Source: Sandaracinaceae bacterium
Lineage (GTDB): Bacteria; Myxococcota_A; Polyangia; Polyangiales; Sandaracinaceae
Direction of reading: 5' to 3'
Length of the DNA stretch: 64,000 nt
Assembly (NCBI GenBank): GCA_040218145.1
Contig: JAVJQK010000105.1
Location: forward strand, 124,001-188,000
The notes below the pieces were generated by a model. The model searched no databases. It was not told where the DNA came from and saw only the letters and a list, made by a program, of their open reading frames with translations. How positions within the stretch are numbered: position 1 is the first letter of the stretch; each line of letters starts with the position of its first letter. Below are positions 48,001 through 56,881 of the stretch, piece after piece. Made by a program: the position numbers and the translations under genes.

Positions 48001-49679
48001 TCGCGTGGATCGAGGCGCACCCGGGTAAGAAGCCGCCGGCGTGGGAGGACTTCGCGTCCGGCCGGACGGACGACGTCGCCGCGCCGCCGGTCACCGTGCG
48101 GGTGGCGGACCCGGCGGAGCGCGAGGCGCTGATGGAGGCCATCGTCGCGCTCGAGGCCGAGGTCTACGAGCCGGCGCGGCGGGACAGCCCGGAGCGCCTC
48201 GGGCTCGCCTTCGCCGAGGGCGGCGTGGCGGTGATCGCGGAGACCGAGGAGAGCGGCGACAAGCGGGTGATCGGCACCGCGCTCGCCGCCCCGCTCGAGG
48301 CGGTCGAGGGCGTCGACGGGGCGGACCGCGACCCGATGCGCGGCCGGCACAACACGCTCTACTCCCTCGCCGTGACCGTGCACCCGGACTACCAGGGGCA
48401 CGGGATCGGGCGACGGCTGAAGCTGGCGCAGCTCACGCAGGCCCGCGCGATGAAGAAGGACGGCGCCGGTCGCTACCGCCACGTCACCGCGCGCAACCGC
48501 TTGCCCGACGCGAGCTCCATGGCGCGGCTGAACGACTCGCTCGGCGCCTACACGGTGTTCCTGCTCGAGGGTCAGTACGAGGGCGACGGGGTGGCGCGCT
48601 ACTACCGCCAGCCGCTCGGCCGCTTCGAGCCGGATCCCGTGCGCGTCGTCGAGCGGAGCGCGCCCACGCACGACCTCGCGGCGGGCATCGCCAGGCCCTT
48701 CGCCGCTCCGCCGGCGTCGCTGGTGAAGCTCCACGAAGCGGGCGCGCTCTACGGCCCGACCGTCAACAAGGTGACCGTGCTCAACTACCTCACGCCCGCG
48801 GTGGTCCGCGCGACGGAGTGGGTGGGCGCGCTGACGCCCAGCTTGCCGCACGCGTATCTCTGCTCGAGCCGGGACGAGACCGTCGACAAGTCGGTCCGCG
48901 TGCTGCGGTGGCACCGCCCGCACGCCCAGAAGGTGATCTCCTTCGAGGGCACCTACGTCGGCCACACCGCGTCGGGCGCCCGCTCGATCAGCGATCCGGC
49001 GACCCACGCGCAGGGCGCGCCCTACTTCGACTGGCCTCGCGTGCCGCACCCGGCTGACGGGCTCGACGAGAGCCTGTCCGCGCTCCGGAGCGAGATCGAG
49101 CGCGCCGGCGGCGGTGATCAGGTGTTCGGGCTCTACCTCGAGGTGGTGCAGGAGCGAACCGGCCGCGTCGTGCCCGACGCGTTCTGGCCCGCGCTCGCGG
49201 AGCTGCGCGCGGAGACCGGCGTGCCGGTGGTCGTCGTCGAGACGGCGAGCGCGTACTACCGCTCGGGCCGAGGCGCGTTCGCCCTGGACGGGATCGACTT
49301 CCAGCCGGACCTGATGATCTGGTGGACCGGCGGGCAGCTCGGCTTCGTGCACGTCACCACGCCCTACCTCGTGAACAAGCCGCTCACGCTCGTCAGCACC
49401 TGGGACGGCGACGAGCTGAGCCTCGTCCAGGCTCACCACCAGCTGCGCGCGGCGCGCGGGCTGGATCTGCAGCCGGCGATCGCGGCGCTCGACGAGGCGC
49501 TCGCCGGGGTTCGGAGCCGTGGCCTGGGCCTGCACCGCGTGCTCGAGGGCGTCGACGCGACGCGTCTCGAGGCGGCCGGGATCCGCGGGCGGCGCCTGCC
49601 GGGAGATCGCCTGGCGGTCACGCTCCAGCTGGACGCCGCCGCCGCGCAGGCACAGGCCCTGCGCGACGCGTTGGGTTGA
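45096..49679 (+). CDS. Four-domain fusion: ALDH, class III aminotransferase, GNAT, second aminotransferase-like domain
   Basis: 1527 aa in one uninterrupted frame. Domain 1 (about 1-490) is an aldehyde dehydrogenase closest in motifs to succinylglutamate-semialdehyde dehydrogenases, with Glu245 (LEMGGKN) and Cys279 (GQRCTC). Domain 2 (about 540-985) is a class III aminotransferase with [25 protein letters not shown] and PLP Lys841 (CFAKRAQVG). Domain 3 (about 1005-1190) is a GNAT with [21 protein letters not shown]. Domain 4 (about 1210-1527) repeats the aminotransferase layout ([12 protein letters not shown]), but the lysine position reads WWTGGQLG, so it is probably a structural or regulatory pseudo-domain. 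A channelled route for diamine, ornithine or lysine breakdown (transaminate, then oxidise, with N-acylation) is inferred. Confidence 0.85.
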   Translation: MQARGDFIDGSFHAPTGDTFTSHDPARGGQVVLETAGSPERVGQACEAAAAAQPAWAGLDFDARLAALMRFRAALAEREDGLSEAISREMGKIRSEARTEIKALVGRFALVEGQVRAELSGGAIPGFPAEVIRYRPHGVVGVLGPFNFPLHLCHAHVVPALLLGNTVVIKPSEITPLSGERYAEAAQAAGLPQGVLNVVQGGGAVGAAIVANPHVRGLAFTGSWGTGRRISEAALDRPDMLLALEMGGKNMCVVREDADLRQAIHEVITSGYLTTGQRCTCSDRVLVHRSLAGRLVDGLRAVLAELSFGDPEDPASFAGPLATIAARDRFVKTLEQARAKGAEPIVPGGAREGGAFVAPSLHRLADGVHELAGYTDEELFGPDLCVETFDDDDEAIAALNASPYGFAYSIFTQDLERFGHYERQVRTGILNRNRSTNKASPRLPFGGVKKSGNFRPAGAWAGRNLAYPMAEIHNGAGVYDRHAHIEPLLPASDLDQLEAQHAGEEEAELRRTLFDTPRPLQVLLPEGGELPESDALHERFYAGDRYVRGEKKPPVFDHLRSKGPWMVSIDEAPMSVIDGMSQTATIPAGFGADAIVRAYVEGDFGDAPLSSGDTTLGDDPHALAFAETLRGLAPGLPTVSFVNSGAEANEKAYALCRLQKPERTKLLAFEGSFHGRTMLALYASWNPSKRVPFQIAGYEVDFAKAPSREVFEDGEPIEPEGWTEVWGGGDVEAAKARWGSSPDPLLAAEVAALADVDERLATETHFAVVIEPMQSEGGDRYVSARYQRALRLLTRARDVPLVVDEVQCGFGLGGPFLWHQRFGYVDRDGQPDTPDCVCFAKRAQVGVCMSVFEDPEPTSAFPASLARGRLHAESVGDGSDAARIEALVRPRLEALHRRWSHRIENPRSEGFALAFDVADSDTLMAYLGQRFWRGVVVFGAGSRTVRYRLNSSFDARTLDTLFESMQRSLAWIEAHPGKKPPAWEDFASGRTDDVAAPPVTVRVADPAEREALMEAIVALEAEVYEPARRDSPERLGLAFAEGGVAVIAETEESGDKRVIGTALAAPLEAVEGVDGADRDPMRGRHNTLYSLAVTVHPDYQGHGIGRRLKLAQLTQARAMKKDGAGRYRHVTARNRLPDASSMARLNDSLGAYTVFLLEGQYEGDGVARYYRQPLGRFEPDPVRVVERSAPTHDLAAGIARPFAAPPASLVKLHEAGALYGPTVNKVTVLNYLTPAVVRATEWVGALTPSLPHAYLCSSRDETVDKSVRVLRWHRPHAQKVISFEGTYVGHTASGARSISDPATHAQGAPYFDWPRVPHPADGLDESLSALRSEIERAGGGDQVFGLYLEVVQERTGRVVPDAFWPALAELRAETGVPVVVVETASAYYRSGRGAFALDGIDFQPDLMIWWTGGQLGFVHVTTPYLVNKPLTLVSTWDGDELSLVQAHHQLRAARGLDLQPAIAALDEALAGVRSRGLGLHRVLEGVDATRLEAAGIRGRRLPGDRLAVTLQLDAAAAQAQALRDALG

Positions 49680-49685
49680 GCCGGG

Positions 49686-50447
49686 TCAGGGCGACGGCGG
49701 GCACTCGCCCACCGACGCCACGCTGACGCCCGCGTTGGCGGCCATGCACCCGTTCGAGTGGGTGCGGCCGTCGCAGCCGCAGACGGGGTCGTAGAGCGCG
49801 GTGCAGAAGTCGGGGCGCCGCGCGCACATGCCCGTGCCGGCGCAGTCTCCGAGCGCCTTGCCGCAGAACTCCATCGGCCCGCAGTCGCGGTTGGTGGAGC
49901 AGCCGCCGGTGCTCGGGCCGCCGTCGGCCACGCCGCCGTCCGCGGTGGTCGGACACGCCCCGCGCCTGCCCCGGCTGGTCCCGGCCGCGTTCGCGAAGCA
50001 GTCGTTGTCGTAGGTGACCATGTCGCAGCCGCAGACGGGGTTCACCACGTCCGGGCAGCGCGAGGGCTTCTCGGTGCACTCGCCGTCGAGGTCGCACGCG
50101 ATCTGAAGGCAGAACTCCGTCCCGGCGCACTCCGCGTTGGTGCGGCACGACGTCGGGCCGGCGTCGACGCCCGAGTCGGTGGACAGGCCGGCGTCCTCGT
50201 CGACGGGGCCCGCGTCGTCCGCGGCCGCGTCCTCGCCCACGCTCGCGTCCTCGTCGCCAGCGCTGCCGGAGTCGGCTTCACCGGCGTCGGGATCGGTCGC
50301 GCCGGCGTCCGTCGCGGCGTCCATGCCGACGCTCGGGCCCGCGTCGCGGTCGCCCCCCGCGTCGGCGTCACCCCCGCCGCCACACCCCAGGAGACCGACA
50401 CCCATGAGCGCCCCCACCACGAGCCCCAGGCTTCCGCGATTCATCAT
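49686..50447 (-). CDS. Kazal-domain lipoprotein
   Basis: 253 aa from the ATG pair at 50444-50447. Lipobox LLGC follows a hydrophobic signal. An Asp/Ala/Gly low-complexity linker spans about residues 25-100. Then two Cys-rich units, each ending in a Kazal-like core: VNPVCGCDMVTYDNDCFANAAG and YDPVCGCDGRTHSNGCMAAN. Kazal domains inhibit serine proteases; the reactive-site loop cannot be assigned with certainty. It probably sits on the cell surface and guards against proteases of the cell or its prey. Confidence 0.82.
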   Translation of the reverse strand: MMNRGSLGLVVGALMGVGLLGCGGGGDADAGGDRDAGPSVGMDAATDAGATDPDAGEADSGSAGDEDASVGEDAAADDAGPVDEDAGLSTDSGVDAGPTSCRTNAECAGTEFCLQIACDLDGECTEKPSRCPDVVNPVCGCDMVTYDNDCFANAAGTSRGRRGACPTTADGGVADGGPSTGGCSTNRDCGPMEFCGKALGDCAGTGMCARRPDFCTALYDPVCGCDGRTHSNGCMAANAGVSVASVGECPPSP

Positions 50448-50540
50448 CCGGCGGGCGTAGCAGAGCGCGCCGGGTGCCGGCAAGGCGAGGTGCTGGCCGG
50501 CCGCGCCGTCCTCGACGAGGCGTCGACCCGCGAGCAGCCG

Positions 50541-51323
50541 TCAGGGCGCGGGGGCTGACGGAGGCGTGTCCGGGACCGCCCGGGGCTCCGGGCGGGGCGT
50601 CGTCAGCCAGCCCGGTCGCGCGCCTGGGCGGTACACGACGCGGTAGTCGTCGTCGCCCGCGGGCCAGCCGAGGAACACGTCGGGCCCGACCTGCTGGAGC
50701 ACGAGCACGGTGAGCCGCTCGCGCTGGCCGCGTCGCATGCCGACCGCGATCTCCCAGCGCTCGCCGTCGCGCCCGAGGCCGGCCGCGCTGCCCTCGTGCA
50801 CCTGCTCCCCTTCGCGCATCTCGGCGCGATCCCCGCGAAGTTCGAAGAAGACCAGGTCCCCGTCGTCGGGCTCCTCCGCCACCCACCGGCCCTGGAGGTC
50901 TGGCGGCACCGGCCCGGCGCGCCGCGCCACCGCGAGGTCGTCGTCGCCCTCCCGGAAGACGAGCGCGCGCCCGGGCCCGGTGAAGCTCCAGAAGAGCGTG
51001 ATCGCCTCCGTCTCTCCCGCGCGCGAGAGGCGCAGCCGCTTCATCCCGCCCTCGGCGTCGAGCACCGAGACCTGCGCCTCGGGCTCGTTCGTGCGGGCGG
51101 AGCGGGCGGTGCCCTCCCCGTCCGAGAGATCGAAGACCACCTCCACGTCTTCGTCGTCGATCTCGCTCAGCATCCAGCGGCCGTCGAGGCTCGGCGGAGG
51201 CGGACGGCGCGCCGTCACCGTCACCTCTCCGGAGGGCTCCGGGCAATCGGCCACGACCCGGGGCGGCGGGGTCGGGCTGGAGGCGCATCCGAGGAAGAGC
51301 AGGCTGAACAGAGCGCGTCGCAT
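50541..51323 (-). CDS. Lipoprotein with repeated beta-rich modules, unknown function
   Basis: 260 aa from the ATG at 51323. Short signal with lipobox LFLGC. The mature protein has two similar beta modules, each beginning with LxGRWxxxExDD (LDGRWMLSEIDDEDVEVVFDL near residue 45; LQGRWVAEEPDDGDLVFFEL near 145). This resembles the lipocalin-like GxW start of small calycin domains. The C terminus is Pro/Arg-rich. No enzymatic motif seen. Confidence 0.65.
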   Translation of the reverse strand: MRRALFSLLFLGCASSPTPPPRVVADCPEPSGEVTVTARRPPPPSLDGRWMLSEIDDEDVEVVFDLSDGEGTARSARTNEPEAQVSVLDAEGGMKRLRLSRAGETEAITLFWSFTGPGRALVFREGDDDLAVARRAGPVPPDLQGRWVAEEPDDGDLVFFELRGDRAEMREGEQVHEGSAAGLGRDGERWEIAVGMRRGQRERLTVLVLQQVGPDVFLGWPAGDDDYRVVYRPGARPGWLTTPRPEPRAVPDTPPSAPAP

Positions 51324-51351
51324 GGCCCGAGAGTAGCGCGTCGCGGCCCGG

Positions 51352-52122
51352 TCAGACGGCCGAGCGACGCACGAACCGGTAGAGCGCGGCGGGGCGGTGG
51401 TCGACGTCGCGCTGGCGCTCGCCCGTCGCCTCGAGCTGTCCGGACGCGAGCATGCGGCGGCGGAAGCTGTCCTTGTTCAGCGGACGGTCGAGCACGACCT
51501 CGTGCACGCGCTGGAGCTGGCGCAGGGTGAAGCGCGGAGGGAGGAGCTGGAACCCGATCGGCGTGTAGTCGAGCTTCCCGCGGATGCGCTTGACCGCCAT
51601 GCCGAGGATGTCCGCGTGGTCGAACGCAAGCTCGGCCGGCTCACCGTCGATCGACACGTCCACCGGCCCGCCCGTCTCGCCCTCCCAGGGCACCGCGAGG
51701 CGCGCCGTCAGGGCGGGGTGTTCCTCCTGGTCGATCGCCTCGAAGCGCTTGGCGTCCACCAGCGCGTAGTGCGCCACGGTGACGACGCGGGTCCGCGGGT
51801 CGCGCTCCACCGCGCCGAAGGTGTAGAGCTGCTCCAGGAAGACGTCTCGCAGCCCGGCCTTGGTGAGCAGCACGCGCTCGGCCGCCTCCTCGATCGACTC
51901 GTCCATGCGCACGAAGCCGCCGGGCAGGGCGGCCGCGCCGTCCCAGGGGTGCTCGGTGCGACGCACGAGGAGGGTCGCGAGCGCGTCGTCCACCACGCTC
52001 AGGAGCGCGACGTCCACCGTGAGCGACGGGCGCTCGTACGCGCTCGCGTCGTAGCCGGCGAGGAACTCGGCTTCGGTCTGGGGCTTCTTCGGTCGGCGTC
52101 TCTTGGGGGGTGACTTCGGCAT
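51352..52122 (-). CDS. NrtR-like Nudix-fold regulator
   Basis: 256 aa. A Lys/Pro-rich start is followed by a Nudix fold (about 35-165). The Nudix box region GGFVRMDESIEEAAERVLLTKAGL keeps its glycine and first Glu but has lost the REUXEE catalytic glutamates (RVLLTK instead). The C-terminal 70 residues form a winged helix (FTLRQLQRVHEVVLDRPLNKDSFRRRML). This combination is that of NrtR, an ADP-ribose-sensing repressor of NAD salvage. No NAD genes are adjacent, so the target is unknown. It is divergent from a small Tat lipoprotein. Confidence 0.85.
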   Translation of the reverse strand: MPKSPPKRRRPKKPQTEAEFLAGYDASAYERPSLTVDVALLSVVDDALATLLVRRTEHPWDGAAALPGGFVRMDESIEEAAERVLLTKAGLRDVFLEQLYTFGAVERDPRTRVVTVAHYALVDAKRFEAIDQEEHPALTARLAVPWEGETGGPVDVSIDGEPAELAFDHADILGMAVKRIRGKLDYTPIGFQLLPPRFTLRQLQRVHEVVLDRPLNKDSFRRRMLASGQLEATGERQRDVDHRPAALYRFVRRSAV

Positions 52123-52159
52123 GTTCGCGCGCTCGAGCGTCCGAGGGCATCATCGAGAG

Positions 52160-52651
52160 ATGGATCTCGGACCTTGTACCGCATGCGCGCGCCACGTCCG
52201 CCTCGATGAGATGCGCTGCCCGTTCTGTGGTTCCGCCGCGCTCGCGCGCCCCGGCGCCGTCCGGACGGTGAGCCGGCGCGCCTTCACCCGCGCCGCGGTC
52301 TTCGTCGGCGCGGCGGTGCTCGGCGCCTGCGGCGGCGACGAGATCGCCTACGAAGGCGAGGAGACGGGGACGGGCGGCGGCGAGGAGACCGACTTCGCCT
52401 CCGACACCGACGCCGATGGTTCGGACCCGCAGACGCGCGAGCATGACGAGCGCCAGACGCAGCAGATCCAGGAGCGGGAGCGGCAGGCGGAGGAGCGCCG
52501 GCTCCGTGACGAGCGCGCGATGGAGGAGCTCGAGCGGCAGCGGGAGCTCGAGGAGCAGGACTGGCGCGATCAACGCCGGCACCGGAACCCGTGCGTGGAC
52601 GGCGTGTGCCCGCCCTACGGCACGCCGCCCGCGCGCGACCTGCTGGTCTGA
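52160..52651 (+). CDS. Zinc-ribbon/Tat-signal hybrid lipoprotein
   Basis: 163 aa from the ATG at 52160. Residues 6-24 hold CTACARHVRLDEMRCPFCG, a zinc-ribbon-like four-Cys motif. This is followed by a twin-arginine segment SRRAFTRAAVFVGAAVLGACGG ending in a lipobox-like LGAC. The mature part is acidic and Gly/Thr-rich, then a charged coiled coil (about 100-145, ERERQAEERRLRDERAMEEL) and a two-Cys end (NPCVDGVCPPYG). A cytoplasmic zinc ribbon before a Tat signal is odd; it may act as a folding checkpoint. Confidence 0.65.
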   Translation: MDLGPCTACARHVRLDEMRCPFCGSAALARPGAVRTVSRRAFTRAAVFVGAAVLGACGGDEIAYEGEETGTGGGEETDFASDTDADGSDPQTREHDERQTQQIQERERQAEERRLRDERAMEELERQRELEEQDWRDQRRHRNPCVDGVCPPYGTPPARDLLV

Positions 52652-52704
52652 GCTGGCGCGTCCGAGCTGGCAGACGCGCGGCGGCCGGTGCACGCTCCGT
52701 TCGT

Positions 52705-53811
52705 ATGGAAGTCCTGACGATCCCCTCCGGTCTCGACGCCCGCGGCCGTGGGCGCGTGCACGGCGAGCACTTTCGCGCGCGCATCCACGAGATCGCGCAG
52801 CTCCGCCTCGAGCTCGCCCTCTCCCAGGGCAAGTTCGCGTCCTCCATGGAGGTCGTCGAGACGGCGCGGCTGCACCTGCCGGTGCTCGAGGGCTTCGACG
52901 CGCCGCTCCACGCGGAGCTGCTCGGGATCGCCGAGGGCGCCGACCTCGACCCGGCCAAGCTGGTGGTGCTCAACCACTACACCGACCTGAAGGACGTCGA
53001 CCCGAAGCGGCTCGATCCGTCGAAGGGCGGGGAGGGCACGGGCAACGAGGACGAGGACTGCTCGGTCGTGCTCGCCGGCACCCCGGAGGGCGTGTTCCTG
53101 GCGCAGACCTGGGACATGCACGGCAGCGTCGAGCCCTACGTGTGCCTGCTGAGCCTGCCCGAGCACGACGGCCGGCCGGCGCTCCACACCTTCACCATCA
53201 CGGGCTGCCTCGCCCTCGCGGGCATGAACGCGCACGGCGTCGGGGTGAGCATCAACAACCTCAAGTCCCACGACGCGCGGGTCGGCGTGGTCTGGCCCGC
53301 CCTCGTCCGGCGCCTGCTCGCCGAGGACAACGCGAGCGCGGCCAAGCACGTGCTGATGACCGCGCCGATGTCGAGCGGCCACCACTACGCCATCTGCGAC
53401 GGCGAGCGCGGCTATGGCGTGGAGACGAGCGGCGAGAAGAAGGCGGTGATCTTCGACGCCACCTTCGCGACCGAGCCCGGCGCCCGCCTCATCCACACCA
53501 ACCACTGCGTCGACCCCGGCGTGGCGTCGGTGAGCTGGGTGAGCGACTGGTCGACGAGCTACGACCGGCACGACTGGCTCACCCGTTCCGTCGAGGCGCG
53601 GGCGATCGAGGGGCGCGACGACCTCTGGTCACGCCTCGCCACGCACGAGGGCTACCCCCGAAGCGTCTGCACGCACCTCGCGAGCGACGAGCAGCCGCAC
53701 GCGATGAAGACCTGCGGCGCCATGCTCTGCGACTTCGGCAGCCGGACCCTCTACGCCCACCATGGTTGCATTCACGGCGTCATGCCGACGCCCTTCGGGT
53801 TCGACGCGTGA
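52705..53811 (+). CDS. Acyl-CoA:6-aminopenicillanate acyltransferase-like (C45) Ntn hydrolase
   Basis: 368 aa from the ATG at 52705. Motifs of the C45 penicillin acyltransferase family are visible: the presumed autoprocessing cysteine C119 in DEDCSVVLA, then WDMHGSVEPYVCLL and ITGCLALAGMNAHGVGVSINNL. In this family self-cleavage before the Cys yields an N-terminal nucleophile. Substrates range from beta-lactams to amino-acid amides, so the true one is unknown. The next gene starts at GTGA overlapping its stop. Confidence 0.86.
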   Translation: MEVLTIPSGLDARGRGRVHGEHFRARIHEIAQLRLELALSQGKFASSMEVVETARLHLPVLEGFDAPLHAELLGIAEGADLDPAKLVVLNHYTDLKDVDPKRLDPSKGGEGTGNEDEDCSVVLAGTPEGVFLAQTWDMHGSVEPYVCLLSLPEHDGRPALHTFTITGCLALAGMNAHGVGVSINNLKSHDARVGVVWPALVRRLLAEDNASAAKHVLMTAPMSSGHHYAICDGERGYGVETSGEKKAVIFDATFATEPGARLIHTNHCVDPGVASVSWVSDWSTSYDRHDWLTRSVEARAIEGRDDLWSRLATHEGYPRSVCTHLASDEQPHAMKTCGAMLCDFGSRTLYAHHGCIHGVMPTPFGFDA

Positions 53812-55049
53812 GCGAGGAGCCCTTCTTCTTCACCTGGAGCGTCCAGCGGGACGCTAAGGGGCTCGAGATCGTCGGCGGCGAAGGCGCGTTCTTCGACACC
53901 GCGGACGGAGAGCGCTGGCTCGACTTCGGGAGCCTCATCTATCACGCCAACCTCGGCCACGGGCACGGCCGAATGGTCGAGGCGATCAAGGCGCAGGCGG
54001 ACCGCCTCTGCCTGACCATGCCCAAGGCGATCTACCCGGAGAAGCGCGCCCTCGCGCAGAAGCTCCTCGAGCTGGCTGGGCCCGAGTACGGGAAGGTCTT
54101 CTTCACGCTCGGCGGCAGCGAGGCGAACGAGAACGCGCTCAAGATGGCGCGTCTGTTCACCGGGCGGCACAAGACCATCAGCCGCTATCGCAGCTACCAC
54201 GGGGCGTCGATGGGCGCGCTCTCGCTCACCGGTGACTACCGCCGGCCGCCGCTCGAGCCCGGGCTGCCCGGCGCGGTGAAGATGCTCGACTGCTACTGCG
54301 ACGCCTGCCCCTTCGGCAAGACGGTCGACACCTGCGCGCGAGAGTGCGCCACGCAGCTCGACGAGATCCTGCCGATGGAGGCCAACGTCGCCGCGGTCTT
54401 CCTCGAGAGCGTCCCGGGCGCGAACGGCGTGCTCATCCCGCCCGACGACTACTGGCCGAAGGTGCGCGAGGCCTGCGATCGGCACGGCGCGCTGCTCGTG
54501 GCCGACGAGGTGCTCTGCGGCTTCGGCCGGACGGGGAAGTGGTTCGGCTACCAGCACTGGGACGTGTTGCCGGACATGATCACCGTCAGCAAGGGCCTGA
54601 CCGGCGGCTACGGCGTGCTCGGCGCGGTGATCGTCAAGCGGCACGTCGCGGACTTCTTCGAGGAGCGCACCCTGCTCGCGGGTCTCACCCACTACGCGCA
54701 CCCGCTCGGGGTCGCGGCCGCGCTCGAGGCGATCGCGGTGTACGAAGACGAGGGCCTCATCGAGCGCGCCGCCGCGCTCGGCCCGAAGCTCCTCGCCGCC
54801 CTGCGCGAGCTCGCCGTCTCCGAGCCCCGCGTCCGCCACGTCCGCGGCCTCGGCTTGCTCGCCGCGCTCGAGCTCGACGCCGACGACGCGACCCTCGCCC
54901 GTCTCGCCGGTGAGCTCGCCGCCCGCCGCCTCTACGTGCACGTCCGCTCGCGCGAGAAGACCCTCGTCATCGCGCCCCCGCTATGCATTCAGGAAGAATC
55001 GTTGCACGACGGGGTCCGCCGCATCGCGGACGCGCTCGGGTCAGTCTGA
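53808..55049 (+). CDS. Class III omega-aminotransferase
   Basis: 413 aa from GTG 53808, overlapping the upstream stop by 4 bp. Fold-type I features are LDFGSLIYHANLGHGH, FFTLGGSEANENALKMAR, YRSYHGASMGALSLTGD, VADEVLCGFGRTGKWFG and PLP lysine K262 in TVSKGLTGGYG. A five-Cys cluster (CYCDACPFGKTVDTCARECA) lies after the YHG motif and might bind metal or form disulfides; it is found in some of these enzymes. Coupled to the C45 acyltransferase, hence probably acting on the amine released or acylated by it. It converges with the AraC gene (9-bp overlap). Confidence 0.88.
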   Translation: MSEEPFFFTWSVQRDAKGLEIVGGEGAFFDTADGERWLDFGSLIYHANLGHGHGRMVEAIKAQADRLCLTMPKAIYPEKRALAQKLLELAGPEYGKVFFTLGGSEANENALKMARLFTGRHKTISRYRSYHGASMGALSLTGDYRRPPLEPGLPGAVKMLDCYCDACPFGKTVDTCARECATQLDEILPMEANVAAVFLESVPGANGVLIPPDDYWPKVREACDRHGALLVADEVLCGFGRTGKWFGYQHWDVLPDMITVSKGLTGGYGVLGAVIVKRHVADFFEERTLLAGLTHYAHPLGVAAALEAIAVYEDEGLIERAAALGPKLLAALRELAVSEPRVRHVRGLGLLAALELDADDATLARLAGELAARRLYVHVRSREKTLVIAPPLCIQEESLHDGVRRIADALGSV

Positions 55050-56027
55050 CGGGCCGGCCCTCGGGAACCAGCGTCGCGTGGCCCGCCGCAGGACTCGCGC
55101 GTCCGCGAAGCCGAGGCGGGCGGCCAGCGCGTCCTGGGTGAGCGACTCCTCGACCGAGAGGCGCGCGAGCTCGTCGCGACGGACGGCGTCGAGCAGCGCC
55201 CGGAACGAGGCCCCCGCCTCGGCCAGGCGTCGGTGGAGGGTGCGCTCGCTGACGCCGCATCGTCTGGCGACGGCGGCTGCGCGGGTGTCGCGCTCGCCGA
55301 GCGCCGCGCGGAGCTCGAGGCGGACCCGCTCGGGCCAGCTCTGCGCGCGCATGGCATCACGCTCCGCCAGGAGGGTGGAGGCGTGGGCGAGCACGATCGG
55401 GCCCAGGCCGGGCTCGAGGGGGGCGAGGTTCGGGAGCGCGAGGTGGTCGCGGTCCATGAGCAGCTCGGTCGCGGGCTGCTCGAACGAGACTGGACACCGG
55501 AAGACGTCCTCGTAGGCGCCGAGCGGCGCGCGCGGGCGATGCGCGAACCGAACGGCGAGCGGAGAGAAGTCGCTGCCAGCCAGGATGCGCGCGGTGCCCA
55601 CCATGTCGGCGAGGTGGAACTCGAGCGTCGACGCCAACGCTGGCGCCTCCGGGGTACGGAGCGCGACCGCGCCGCGCCCGACGACCTGCTCGAACGTGAA
55701 CGCGTCGGTGACGAGCGGCCAGAAGGCGAGCATGGTCTCGATCGCGCCGCCCATGGTGGAGGCGGTTCGACACGCGAAGGCGACCGCGCTCTGACCGTGG
55801 GCCGGCGCGAGGGCCCCGCACCGTGCGGGAAACGCCGGGCCGAGCGCGCGGGTCGCCGTGTCGAGCATGCGCCGCACGTCGGCGGCGAGCACCACGCGCG
55901 CAGGGAGCGCGACGTCGCGCCCGCGCACGTCTGGGGGCAGCGGCAGCTCGAGGCCCTCGCGACCGGCGGCCGAACGGACGTGGTGTGCGCTGAGCGCGGT
56001 CTCGGTTGGCAGCGAGAGTCCGGTCAT
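55041..56027 (-). CDS. AraC-family transcriptional regulator
   Basis: 328 aa from the ATG at 56027 (a TTG at 56093 would add 22 residues). The C-terminal two-HTH domain contains AAVARRCGVSERTLHRRLAEAGASFRALLDAVRRDELARL and a second helix pair with ALAARLGFADARVLRRATRRW. The N-terminal 200 residues resemble the AraC-type ligand-binding domain of OruR/ArgR-like regulators (arabinose-binding N-terminal family). Two near-identical 17-bp direct repeats, 21 bp apart, cover its start codon region and may be its operator. Confidence 0.88.
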   Translation of the reverse strand: MTGLSLPTETALSAHHVRSAAGREGLELPLPPDVRGRDVALPARVVLAADVRRMLDTATRALGPAFPARCGALAPAHGQSAVAFACRTASTMGGAIETMLAFWPLVTDAFTFEQVVGRGAVALRTPEAPALASTLEFHLADMVGTARILAGSDFSPLAVRFAHRPRAPLGAYEDVFRCPVSFEQPATELLMDRDHLALPNLAPLEPGLGPIVLAHASTLLAERDAMRAQSWPERVRLELRAALGERDTRAAAVARRCGVSERTLHRRLAEAGASFRALLDAVRRDELARLSVEESLTQDALAARLGFADARVLRRATRRWFPRAGPSD

Positions 56028-56043
56028 TGGCAGCGAGGGTCCG
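56006..56043. repeat. Two 17-bp direct repeats with a 21-bp period
   Basis: TTGGCAGCGAGAGTCCG (56006-56022) and TTGGCAGCGAGGGTCCG (56027-56043) differ at one base. A 21-bp step equals two helical turns, the usual arrangement of AraC-family half sites. The repeats span the proposed AraC start and the short gap to the divergent lipoprotein-like gene. Confidence 0.6.
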
Positions 56044-56078
56044 TTCGTCCCTGGCGGAGGCCACGCAGGCTGTTCGGC

Positions 56079-56519
56079 ATGATCGAACGCCAACCTCTCT
56101 CGTTGCTTCTCTCCATCACGGGTCTCGGCGCCCGCGATGGCTTCGCGAGCCCAGACCCCGACGCCACGACCCCGTGGGGGAACGACGCCGGGACCGGCGG
56201 CGTGGCCAACGCGGGAGTCGAGCCTCCCGACGACGACACGGGCGCCCCGGCGGCGCCCGACGCGGGCCCCGCCTGCCCACGAATCCTCGGCACGTGGGAA
56301 CTGACCGGGACCCGCGCCACGCGCCGCTGCGTCATCGACCCGACCGGCTGCGACGGCAGCGTGCCCTTCGAGGGAGCCGTCACGGCCGCGGGCGAGGTGT
56401 CCTTCTCCGGGCCACCCGGCTCCTGCACGGGCGCTGTTCGCGGGGATCGCTGCGATGGGTCCTGCACGGGGCTCGGCGGCTTCGTGTGCACGTACTCTGC
56501 CATGCGAGCGGGGTCGTGA
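56079..56519 (+). CDS. Secreted Cys-containing hypothetical protein
   Basis: 146 aa from the ATG at 56079, divergent from the AraC gene (51-bp gap). The N terminus (PLSLLLSITGLGARDGFA) is a weak signal peptide. A Pro/Asp/Gly-rich linker leads to ILGTWELTGTRATRRCVIDPTGC and further Cys (SCTGAVRGDRCDGSCTG), a small beta domain with about six Cys. Its stop TGA shares its A with the next ATG, so the two are translationally coupled. Confidence 0.6.
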   Translation: MIERQPLSLLLSITGLGARDGFASPDPDATTPWGNDAGTGGVANAGVEPPDDDTGAPAAPDAGPACPRILGTWELTGTRATRRCVIDPTGCDGSVPFEGAVTAAGEVSFSGPPGSCTGAVRGDRCDGSCTGLGGFVCTYSAMRAGS

Positions 56520-56866
56520 TGCGGACCGCGGTATGGATGATGCTCACGGTCGCCTCGGCCGCGCTGCTCGCCTCGGGTTGCAATGGGGCGAGCTGCGAGA
56601 CGCTGTGCCGCGAGGCGCAGGACCGCGACTGCACGACGATCCGCGGTGACTGCGGGAGGGCCTGCGCGGGCCTCGCCGCGGCGTCGGCGAAGGCGGGGTG
56701 CGGCGCGGAGGAGGAGGCCTATGTGGGCTGTTCGGGGGGCGGCGATGTCTGCTCCACCGACGCTCGCTGCGGGGGCCAGGAGACCGCGCTCGGCAACTGC
56801 CTCGCCCCGTTCTGTGCGGCGAACCCCGGCGACCCGGACTGTCGGACGGTGGTCGGCGCTTTCTGA
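56519..56866 (+). CDS. Cys-rich lipoprotein
   Basis: 115 aa. Lipobox LLASGC follows MRTAVWMMLTVASAA. The mature chain has about 13 Cys in helical spacing (CETLCREAQDRDCTTIRGDCGRACAGL), a pattern seen in many small myxobacterial lipoproteins. It is coupled to the preceding gene by a TGATG overlap. A 42-bp perfect palindrome follows the stop. Confidence 0.65.
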   Translation: MRTAVWMMLTVASAALLASGCNGASCETLCREAQDRDCTTIRGDCGRACAGLAAASAKAGCGAEEEAYVGCSGGGDVCSTDARCGGQETALGNCLAPFCAANPGDPDCRTVVGAF

Positions 56867-56881
56867 CGCATCGAGCGGACG

